Source: Seiridium cupressi
Taxonomy: Eukaryota; Ascomycota; Sordariomycetes; Amphisphaeriales; Sporocadaceae
NCBI GenBank assembly: GCA_036674765.1
Contig: JARVKI010000036.1
Location: 62,001 to 126,000, forward strand
Reading direction: 5' to 3'
DNA length: 64,000 nucleotides
Every line of letters starts with the position of its first letter. The stretch's first letter is position 1. The position numbers were made by a program, and so were the translations under genes. Positions 44,874 through 54,700 of the stretch are shown piece after piece. The notes under the pieces are model-generated. The model had not been told where the DNA came from. It saw only the letters and a program-made list of their open reading frames with translations, and searched no databases.

Positions 44874-45580
44874 TCCACGCCATCGCATACATAGGTACTC
44901 GGTCCACTGCTGATCAGCTTGCATCATGGGCGTAATGCATCATCTTTTGGAGCTTTTGGAGCGTTGCTTTTCAGCATTCGGGAAATGGCGTTGGACGAGG
45001 GACCCGTAAGGATATAAGCTTTTGTGTTATTCTGTCGCCATGGTTGGGTTCGTGTCGGGGGAAAAAAAGAAGAAAGAAAAAAAGGGGCAGCTATCGTAAC
45101 GTGATCTAGTTGCAGCTTGACCTCACAACGAATGATTAATATAGTATTCGATCACGCATGTAACGGACATCAAGCTTTGATTTATACGCATCCATAATAA
45201 GGATGAAACATCTTCCCCAAAAATGTATTTACACTCGTAGATATCGTAGCATATTAGCGCGATGTTCTCCACGTTTACACGGGCAGCTGAACGAATGGTA
45301 GACGGGGCGCTCTCGGGACCGACGCTACTGCATGGCTTGCCATGTTAGACATAAGCGGACATCCGGCCGCTCGCCTACGTCCTGTTGACAACACATCTGA
45401 CAACATAACAGTGCTAGTTCTCCTCTACCAGGAACGTACAGTTGCAAACTTGAGGCTTGAAACTCTGTGGCTTTGCTTCCTACCCCTTGGTCCTAATCTC
45501 ATCAAGCTATTAAGCTTGTCCACCACAGCAAAAGTGAAGGTCAAAAGGAAATCTGTGTTCTTCAAGAGTTGGAAATCAAG
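44874..45580. other. Intergenic, 707 bp
   Basis: 3' region of the disordered-protein gene and upstream region of the cupin gene. It contains a purine-only tract at about 45057-45089. No gene seen. Confidence 0.55.
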
Positions 45581-46399
45581 ATGCCCCTCCGCGGCCCCGT
45601 CTCCGTCCTGCACCAGACTCGCGAGAACAGCGAGAAGGTTCAGGTCGGACCGACGACCATCTACATCTTCGAGGACGGCACCAACACGGACAACCGCATC
45701 GGGTGCATGCTGCTCGAGCTGCCGGCGGGCGCGAGCGGACCGCCTATGCACTGGCATCGTTTCCATGATGAGTGTTTCTTCGTTACCAAGGGACAGGTCG
45801 CGTTCGTCACCCCTGATGGGGACGTCGTGGTTGGCGTGGGCGAGTTGTGAGTCTTTTCCTTGCTTATAATAGTCATGGGGTCTAGCGTCTGGGAATATGT
45901 TTGAAGAGATAGGCATTTTTGACTTTGCCTGGGGAATGGGCTGAGAGACGGATTAGGTCCTCAAGTGTTAAAGCGCTTGATAACTTCTCGTACTGACGGG
46001 GCCATATGTGCTAGGATGACGGTACCACCGAGGGCGATTCATACATTTAAGAACGCTAGCGCAAATGAACCTGCCGAGTTCTTCATGACAGCGACGCCAG
46101 GTGAGATTTTTAACCGAAGAAAGAAACGGGTGTGGGTTCCATTTGCTGACTTGTTTTCTATAGGCTACTACATGGACTGTAAGTGATCAGAGACAAGAGC
46201 GGGCACGACAACGCCCCAAACTCAAGGGCATAATGATATAGCTAAATTATACGTCTTTCGATTCAAGCTGACCATCTCCACAGATTTCCGCACTATGAGT
46301 AAAGTGACAACATCTGGTCAGAAGTTGACTCCTGAGCAGACGCAACATATCATGGAATTGTTTGGAACCTTCCCGTCTGATGTTGAGTCGGAGCCATGA
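45581..46399 (+). CDS. Single-domain cupin protein
   Basis: Four predicted exons: 45581-45846, 46015-46100, 46164-46178 (15 nt) and 46284-46399; 160 aa. Cupin motif 1 is complete: GPPMHWHRFHDECFFVTKG supplies two His and one Glu for the metal. Motif 2 (PPRAIHTFKN) supplies the last His and lies in exon 2. The remaining exons give FFMTATPGYYMDYFRTMSK and a helical C-terminus. Likely cytosolic and metal-dependent, similar to quercetin-dioxygenase-like or sugar-isomerase-like small cupins; activity unknown. The 15-nt exon is needed to keep the frame and matches the family's ...PGYYEDYF-like ending. Confidence 0.78.
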
Positions 46400-46603
46400 T
46401 TGAGAATGGGGAATCCGGACACGTCTGACTGTTCATGGGGATGCTCAGTATTTCGTCGGTTCATTGAGAATTTCTGTCGGAGCAAACTATGCAATCATTA
46501 TGTTTTATATACATTAGTCAAATATGATAAAAGCAGTTAAGCACAAACTCAAAGGTCCATATTCATCAATAGAAAATACATGTAACAGGTAGGGTATAAA
46601 ATA

Positions 46604-48229
46604 TTAAACAAGGAGACTTTCAAGACCAAAACCCTTCTCTTCCTCATCTAAATCACCTTTAACCCCGTCTTCAAGTGCCACGGGCGCCCGGAGGTCATTC
46701 CAGTCTTTTGGACCGTAACCCCTGGCTTCATTCCGATACTCGTCAGGTCCGTCATATGTACCACCATCTTCCTCGGCCGCCTTGATCCAGCTCCAGAAGT
46801 CCGCGTTGCTCTTGTCCTTGACCTCTTCACCCCTGATAGACTGGTAGTCTCCATACTCCTCGTCGTCCTCATCGATCTGGCCCACCTCCTCCACCACGAA
46901 CCTCCCGCCCGTGGCCGGTCCGTATCCATAGGGGAAATACTTGGAAGCGCGTGCATACGCTGCCTGCTTGGCAAGCCGAATATCTTCGGGCCACTGCTCC
47001 TCCGCCCCCGGCGCTGCCCGAGCTTTGCTGCTCGTGCGGACCCATGCCGTTGGGTCCTCGGGCAGGTTCAAGAAGTGTGCCGTGTTGTCCTGACCCCAGT
47101 CCAGGTGCACGAGGTAGACGGGGATGATCTGCGCCGGGTCGAACACTATGTACTCGAGCTCGCGATTGGCGACGTGCGAATCAGACCCCTGGTAGGGCTC
47201 GCTCTCCTCGCGCCAATTGTCCTCACGGAACATCTGCGCCGCGCGCCCCATCAGCGTGGCGCACACTACTAATTTCAACCTAAAGAACTCGCTTGGTTTC
47301 GTGGCATGACATGCATAGCCAGAGTACATGAGTGAGAACTCAGCGCTGGGGCTGCTGTAGATGCCCCGGCCGTAGGTTGAGCCGCAGCGGACCTCGTGCG
47401 CTTCCTTGCTCGAGGGGTTCAGCGCCCCTCGCTTGAGGAAGCCGTTGCGGACGATCGAGGGCACGAACTGGCGTTGGGTGCCGTGGAACGTCATCCGCGG
47501 GCGGACCAGGTGCTCTACCAGATCTTCTTTGCGCTTGCTATGTCGCACCTGGTAGGGCACATAGTGTCGGAGAGCTCCCAGGGACTGACGGGAGAGGGCC
47601 GCCTGTAGCTGTGCCTGGCGCTGGTCGAATGCTCTTGCTAGGTCGCTGCGGAGCACTTCCTCGATGTGCAAGACTCGGAATTGTGAAGATATATTGGCGA
47701 TTATCTCCTTGGGAGACGTGCTGAGATACCGAAAAGCTTGTTCGCCGGATGTAAAATTCGAGCCTACCTGTTTCGTCTGAAATGGAAAGTCATGATTGAG
47801 ATTGGTTGAGTCCTTGCTTCGGACAACGGTTAGGTGTCTTAATGTCTTTTGTGCTAACTCCAGTACCACCATCCTAGGTTTCCAAAATGAGTTTTCCTTA
47901 AGTTCTCGCCATTTCTCCAGATCGTTGACGCCCTCGGCATTTTGGACGATGCTCTTCAACAGAGCTCGAAGCTCAATGACAGATTCCCGAGAAAGAGTGT
48001 GGTTGTCGACCCGGTGTGTGACTGATATGGCTGGATAATGAGGACTAGTGACGATGTGTAAAGTTGCCTCTTGATTTTCAAGGACGTGTTCTTCTTCTAA
48101 AGGCGATGAAAGAGCCGCGTCTTTGCTCAGGAACCCATGCTCGATGAGTTTGTCAGTCTCAAGGTCTCGAAAGAACGCAAGCTCAGTAAGCTCATCTTCC
48201 GAAAGACTAAACTCCGAACTCTCGAACAT
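46604..48229 (-). CDS. RWD-like domain plus PARP catalytic domain protein
   Basis: Single exon, 541 aa from the ATG at 48229. An in-frame ATG at 48304 would add 25 residues that do not look conserved. Residues about 5-130 have an RWD-like pattern: acidic SEDELTELAFF, paired strands ending SPHYPAISVTHRV, then a long helix. The PARP fold follows at about 245-375, with the full H-Y-E triad: His249 in TFHGTQ, Tyr291 in GRGIYSSP, and Glu359 in ELEYIVFDPAQIIPVYLV. The acidic C-terminal tail (about 450-541) is probably disordered. Expected activity is ADP-ribosyl transfer from NAD+; retention of Glu leaves polymer formation possible. It lacks the WGR and BRCT domains of fungal PrpA-type PARPs. Confidence 0.8.
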   Translation of the reverse strand: MFESSEFSLSEDELTELAFFRDLETDKLIEHGFLSKDAALSSPLEEEHVLENQEATLHIVTSPHYPAISVTHRVDNHTLSRESVIELRALLKSIVQNAEGVNDLEKWRELKENSFWKPRMVVLELAQKTLRHLTVVRSKDSTNLNHDFPFQTKQVGSNFTSGEQAFRYLSTSPKEIIANISSQFRVLHIEEVLRSDLARAFDQRQAQLQAALSRQSLGALRHYVPYQVRHSKRKEDLVEHLVRPRMTFHGTQRQFVPSIVRNGFLKRGALNPSSKEAHEVRCGSTYGRGIYSSPSAEFSLMYSGYACHATKPSEFFRLKLVVCATLMGRAAQMFREDNWREESEPYQGSDSHVANRELEYIVFDPAQIIPVYLVHLDWGQDNTAHFLNLPEDPTAWVRTSSKARAAPGAEEQWPEDIRLAKQAAYARASKYFPYGYGPATGGRFVVEEVGQIDEDDEEYGDYQSIRGEEVKDKSNADFWSWIKAAEEDGGTYDGPDEYRNEARGYGPKDWNDLRAPVALEDGVKGDLDEEEKGFGLESLLV

Positions 48230-49190
48230 GACGAAATTGGAGATAAAATGAATTTGATAAATTATGGTAGGCACTGTCCCTGAATTACCATTGATCAACT
48301 GCAATCGCCCAGGCTCTCAATGGTGTCCGTAGTAGTAGTTACAGGTATGAAATTGGAAATTTTGACGATATTCCTGGGTCTCCCCAGAAGATGCGATAAG
48401 TTGAGTGGCCCTAGGCCTCATGTAAACAGTACAATCATTTTCTTCGACATTGTAGCTTGACATTGTCGACGAGGATGAATCACGGTGATGCCAGCATAGC
48501 CCCCAATCGGCGTGACTAACTGCCTATTTGCTGAAGCTAGATCCATCTTCAGCCGCACTGTCGTGGGAATTTAGTCAAGGACCTAACCATGACGCCGTTA
48601 CTGTAGGTCTCTGAATTCTCTCTTCTGCTCGCCTTACACATTAGAGTATGCCGCTATGCCGAGCGTGTAAAGCAGTATCGTACCAACAGCAAGTGATGTA
48701 ATATAATAAACTCAGCTGGTATCTTGATTCAATTGGCTGAGTTGTCTGTTCTGCTAGACCTGCGCCATTGCGTACATAGCCAAACGCTATTCTGGAGCCT
48801 TAAGCTAAGAATATCAAACAAATGCAAACGTGCATCTGCGCGCAACTAACGAACCGACTTTGGTCTGTTTTAAAAGTTAAATCGGACTCGGTCTCGAGGT
48901 CGCATATATCTCAAAAGAGAGACACGGCTTAGATTGAATTAAGAAACTATTCGCTCGCTAGCTCTGGCTACAATGTAATGGGAGTGTGGCGCAGCACCGC
49001 CACTAAGTGTGGAGCAGTCGGTTGGGAACGCCCCAAATTTCTATTCTCAAGCTCATCACAAACACACATGCAATTCAGCCGTGATCAAAACACGAACCAT
49101 CGGCAAACTATCGTCAAATCGAGTTAAGGTATTTTTCAAAGAATCTCACTGGGGAGAGGGATTATCACTTGACTTGCCTAGATTGCCGTT
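48230..49190. other. Divergent intergenic region, 961 bp
   Basis: Upstream of both the PARP-like gene (minus) and the zinc-knuckle gene (plus). No gene seen. A 5' UTR intron of the zinc-knuckle gene may end near 49182 (CCTAG), unproven. Confidence 0.5.
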
Positions 49191-50181
49191 ATGTACAGAC
49201 GCGGTCCACCAAAAAGTACACCGTCGACGGTGAAGTGCCAAAAGTGTTTGAAGAATGATAAGTGCATCCTTGATCCCTCAACATGTCTCTTTTCGCTGAC
49301 TTTCGAGCTTACGCCACTACTCGTATCAGTGTACATCTAGCGCGCAAGAGAGGCCCTATGTTCCTCGACCATCTCGTTCTCAGCAGCTTTCCAACCCCAA
49401 ATTGATTCCCAAGTTGACCGAAGCAGCGCCACCTGAGCTCCAAAAGAAGTATGCCAATCTCCCACCATCTGAAAATGCTTAGCTAATATTGTACAGAGAA
49501 GGAGTTGCCGACCAGCAGCTTGCCAAGCTTGAGGCTGAGCGTGCAAGGAAAAGAGGGCTAGAACGAGAAGATGAAGGGCAAGACACAACTCAAGAACCTT
49601 CCCATAGGAGGCGGTCTGCCTCCTATGATTCAGTCTCGACCATCTCCACTACAAGGAGCTTATCCAGGTCGCCGCCTAGACCATCAGGCTCGGCAAGACG
49701 TCGTGCTTCACGAAGTCCCTCACCAATGCATCAGCAACAACGCAGGCCATCCTATGGCTCGGCAAGTGAGCGCGGCTCGCGTCGTTCTCGCAGCCCTGTA
49801 ACTCGACACAAAGGAAAGAGTCCTCAACGTCTCTATGGTCGGGAAACGGAATCACCTGAGCAGGTCGCAAGTTACGCCGATGAGTACGGTTCAAAGATCC
49901 ATGGAATTGATGCGTATTCCACTCGCGATGCTCAGGCTAGAAATCCGAATAGGTTATCACCTGGCGTGAGTAGGTCACGTTCACCGGTCGAGAGGCGCCG
50001 CTATCGCTCCAGAACCCCCGACATGCGGGGCCCCGACGACCATACTCGAGAGCGGCATGGACAACAAGGCCAGGTCAGAGGGCGTGCGAATCGTTCTCCG
50101 CCGCGGGAGAGGCGCGAACGAAGTTTGAGTCCCTTCTCGAAGAGGGTAGCTATGACAAATTCTATGGATACAGGTCGTTGA
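49191..50181 (+). CDS. ZCCHC10-like zinc-knuckle protein with RS-rich tail
   Basis: Exons 49191-49257, 49313-49448 and 49497-50181; 295 aa. The N-terminus STPSTVKCQKCLKNGHYSYQC is a perfect CCHC knuckle (C-x2-C-x3-G-H-x4-C, residues 16-29) of the ZCCHC10 type. A conserved block follows (AQERPYVPRPSRSQQL, PKLIPKLTEAAPPEL and KEGVADQQLAKLEAERARKR). The remainder is rich in RS, SP and RR dipeptides, as in splicing-associated proteins. The knuckle is restored only if intron 1 (49258-49312) is read as AT-AC; a GT-AG reading inserts extra residues between Cys and His. Likely nuclear and RNA-associated. Confidence 0.82.
49258..49312 (+). other. Predicted AT-AC intron (U2-type) inside the zinc knuckle
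   Basis: The 55-nt intron starts ATAAGTGCATCC and ends CTGACTTTCGAGCTTAC. ATAAGT is the known 5' site of U2-type AT-AC introns; CTGAC is a normal fungal branch site 15 nt before the end. Splicing here makes the codon G|GC (Gly), giving the canonical GH of the CCHC knuckle. The best GT-AG alternative (49261-49306) gives Asp-Asn-Leu-Arg before His and breaks the spacing. Confidence 0.65.
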
Positions 50182-51785
50182 ACATGGTCCTAGATTTCGG
50201 GTCTTCTATTGAATTGGCCATTACCAGTCGCCACACAGGATGACTGGATTGTATAATTTCGGGAAAAGCAAGCAGAACTGCATATTAGTTGCAGAGATCA
50301 GGAGCATATTCGGCGGCGGGGAAGATCACTTTGCGCGTTCAGCTTTACGACTGTCAAGGTTCTACTAATAGTTGAGCTGATTTTGAGGAAACATAGACAC
50401 ATGCTACAATTCTCTCTCTGCGACACCGTTCCCGAGGGATCGTGTGCGTTGTTAACGCGGGTGTCGATCACATCACTTAAGCCGTTTCGTGGCTGTAACG
50501 CTTTGGCCGGGTCAAAACAACAGCGAACAGCCTGACTGCCAGGCCTGGCTCGCTCACTCCCCTGTCACAAGAGGCGTCCTGTCGCTAATAAGCTTTTGTG
50601 ACGTTTGGACAAAAATTGAAGAAATGGAGGGTGCAAGAGCCAGCAGCCAGCTGTGCCCCTTGCAGTCTCGACACGCGCTGGTGTTCATCAATCTAGGATG
50701 CTAGCCAAAGTTTAAAAATATCTTGACAGATCGAGACTACAACTTACAGTGTATATGCACGTCAAAGAAGCGAGCCCCTGTCAAGCGTTTCTTCCGGCGT
50801 TCTGCTCTTTGAGACATGGTTGGCTTGGTCCCTGGATCCCCGCTACCGTTCGGAAGTCTGTGCGGAGGGTCAGTGGGGCAGAAGACTGGGCAGCACGTTC
50901 CCCGCTGCCCCGTAGCTGAAGCAGCAAGGAACCGGTCACAAACACTGTGGTTCAACTGCGATGCAAAGATGTCATGCTCTTCGGTTCAAGCGCGGTCTAA
51001 GAAACACCGACTTGTTCTGTCCGCAGAATTCTACACGCTGGAGTCTCCATTCGAGGATTGTACGTCGCCTCTTTGATCGATCCTATCCCTACCCTGTAGC
51101 TGAATGGTTCGCGGGCCGCGCTGCGTCGAAACACCAATTGGATGCTTTCTTCAATTAAGACATGCAGCTCTCAAGATCATCCGCGGCTGGTCAGTCTGCT
51201 GGTAGGTGCACAAGAAGTCATTGTGCACGACAAGCCCGGAAGTCACTTGTCACCACGTCGTGGTGGGATGTAACGTCTCAAGTTTCAAGTGAAACAAGCC
51301 GAGCAGGGCCTCCGCGGGGCCATCATGGGTGTACGCCTGTCAGCCTTGCATTCCACCCAATGATGTCCTGAGCTGCTCTTCGGCATCATCCAGTTATGGG
51401 CAGATCTCGAACATGCCCCTGCCAATTCGATGTTTGAGATCGTAGGCCTCATCACCCAGAATTGATCAAGTCGGAGTCCACTTCGGGCGCGTGTCTGGCT
51501 GTTGCGCACTACGGTGTGGATTGTAGACGTGAGGGTAACCGATTTGTCAAGTGACCTGGGACGGTCGTTGTTCCCATCACTATGGTACCGTCGACTCCAT
51601 CTTTCACTCAACACCATTGAGCCCTGGCTTGAACGTGAGGCCATCGTAAGGAATGGCGTCGTGACATTGATGATTCTATCAACATGAATACTCTCTTTCG
51701 TATCTAATTCTTCTTCATCCCCATTGACTGGGTCTTGACTTTCTTTCCGGTCGCTGGACGCCATTGCACCGGCGCCGCCGTAGAG
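50182..51785. other. Intergenic, 1.6 kb
   Basis: Between two plus-strand genes. No frame has domain support. A minus-strand frame at 51285-51764 of 159 codons shows no recognisable protein. Nothing else seen. Confidence 0.5.
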
Positions 51786-54700
51786 ATGGCAGTCTCAGGG
51801 ACCGTGCAGGCCCTGATCGCGGCCTTCTTTTTGTGAGCAAAGGAGATTTATTATATCGTGGCGGACGACTAACATAGAGACTGCAGTGGCATCCTGCTTA
51901 ACACGGCGTCGGCTGGATTCATTCTCTATATCAAAGGCCATGGCTCAGCAATCTCCCGGGACGGCCTGAGGCTGGCCCTCATTTTCTTTTTGGCATCATC
52001 GGCCCTTTGGGCACAAGTCGAATTTTTGGCGACCCTCATCGATCCGACGGCAACCTCCACCTGTCAAGCAGCCGTCATCATCTCATCTCTCCTCGATCAA
52101 ATCGCACGCGTATCGATCGAACAGTTTCTCATCTGGTCAGTAGCGAAGGATGGGTTGAAAACACCAGCTGGGCTTGCGACACAAGTACTACTCCTCGCGA
52201 GGTTCATCATCGGCATGGTCTTCGTGGGTGAGACGAAGCCTCAATTCAACACCACATGCGTCCCCATGTCGAACTTGGTGCCGATTGCTATTGCTGTGGT
52301 TGCTCTCGATGCCGTTGTCCTCACGAGTACAGCGGTACTGACTTTCACGACTGCTTCAACTAAGAGCGGGCAAGGCAGCAAGGCCATACTTTTAACCATT
52401 GCGGCTCTCGCAGTATGGATGGGTGTATGGCTACCAAGTTTCATGTCATACCTTCTTGGCACGTACTGACATGATTTACAGACAAGCGTCGCCATGCTCC
52501 TTGGACTGAGCAATATTGACATGTTCTTTCGAACCACCCTGCCTGCTATTGGACTATTTATACTGACTGGTAAGTGCTCCTGTCTGATTTCGGGGACGGC
52601 TTGACTAAATCTCTCAGCTTTGATCACGGTTTTGTCCGGTAGTCTGGCCATGTCTGGAGCACGGCGGCCAAGACGACCAGAGTCGCCAACTCCGCAGAAC
52701 ATGAATCGAGATCTGGATCTGTCAGCATCGGACTCTAACGAATATCCACCATCACGATATGAAGAGATCAAGGGAATGGGAGAACTGGTTGTGACGCCAT
52801 TTAACGGTCCAGAAGGTCCACAAAGAGATGACAGAACAGGACTTCCTGTTCTCACTCGTCCGGTTACAGGCGTGGTTGGAATGGGTGGAGTTCCAGTGCA
52901 GGGCCAACTGTTTCCGCCGTTGCGGTCAAACACCGTCGACCAGGCCGCGTTGTCTCAGAACGAAATTAAGACTCGAATCGACCTGCCAAAGCGTAGCAAG
53001 ACTGGGCCATCTCGCAAAATTGGCACGGGAAAGCTTGCGATTTCTGCTCCGATTCCGATGAATGACCCAGAAGCGCAAATTGCCTTTAACAAGATCCCAA
53101 CAGTTGACCTTGCAACTGCTGCAAGGAATGAGCAAGAGAGGCGGGAAGGGCATGCACGGAGAGTCTCGGCACTAATTGCAAATAGACCAGCACCAAAGCC
53201 CCCAACCATGTCGACAGAAGAGGCCATGAAAAGAGCTACGAGTACAAAGAGAAAGGAGGTTGTACGAGAGCCGTCGGTAGAGATCGAGCGCTCCGATTCC
53301 ACAAAGACCTCGCAGACTGGTGGCCTCTCCGTAGAAGGAAACGCCTCATCAACTTCGACCCAGCTCTCACCAGGAAATGAGGAATTGAGAAGACGGTCAC
53401 CACGACAAGCTATTCCGAGTACCTTGCCGGCGAAGACGCCTACTTTTCAACCTGTTACCCCAGGCCAACCAATCCGTATTCCTATTCCTAGAGCTCAATC
53501 ATCCACTCAGCCAGTCCCGGCGAAAGTACCAGAGCCTCAGAAAACGCCTCTCCAGAGGCGGCCGACGATTGGCTTGCCCTCAAACCCCCGTGCCCAGGCT
53601 ATGAAAAAGATGACCGAGGATACTGGCAACGGACAACCACAAACAGTCATGTTCATCAACAAGATCACTTATGACGACCCAAGCTATGTCAATGATATCA
53701 TCCAGGGGGCGACCAAGACACCTTTCTCACCTCTCCAATCTTCAAACTCAGTCGTCCACCGCCCTCGACCGATTCCTCGAAAGGGTGACAAGGATCGACA
53801 AGTATTCCCCGCCGAAGTGTCCACTCAAGGACACAGGAGAACGAAATCTGGCGGTTCCATTATGAGCAGGCGTTCGATACTTCAGTCGCAGCCAGGCAGC
53901 CCGACACAGTTGCCGCCACTACCGCCGCCTCCCCAGAGCGCTGGCGATATTCAGAGGCCTCAGCCAAATGACACAAAGAGCATGACTTTTGACGAAAAAA
54001 TGTCGATGTTTTACGCAGGGCCCCCGAGTGCTTCTTCGACTGGTTCCACAACTAATGTAGCCATAAGAAAATCCTCTGTTCCGTCGTTGCCTCCTCTGCC
54101 CCCGAAGTTTCTATCCACGAATAACTCCCCTCCTCCTGCTGAGAAAATCTCTCAATCCGACACTGAACGAAGATTGACTAGGACGACAGCCACAGATCGT
54201 ACCAGTATTCGAACTCAGAGCATCCTTGGAGTGGACGATATAGACGACAAGTATCTACAAAACACGGATCAAAACGCGGCAGATGAACTTGGTAATTCAT
54301 GGCTACCTGGAATACCCCAAAATGACGACGCCTTCAATCGTCAACAATATGACGGGAACAAGCGCCAGTCGTCGCCTGTAATTCCTGCTCTGAGATACTC
54401 GGGTGTGTCTGGAACCAGCGACGGCAAAACTCATGACGATGCTGCTACCAATTGGGGATCGTTACATTCGCCAGTTATGCCTGTAAGTGTGTCAGCATCT
54501 CGTCTTAACGCTCGTTCGACATGGATTCAGAAGGACGCTCGACTTGAGTCCTTCTTGAGTGGCTTCGGAGATGAGGTAATGACTGTGATGCTCGATACTT
54601 CATCAGCACAGTCTACCAACAACAGGCAATCGTTTCTACTAGACGATGATGATTCGATTTCTGATGCTCCAAAAATCGAGAAACATGGTGCTGGCCAGTG

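Noticed and set aside
51285..51764. Minus-strand frame of 159 codons just upstream of the large gene
   Set aside because: No domain, no splice continuation and unusual composition; probably chance in non-coding DNA.
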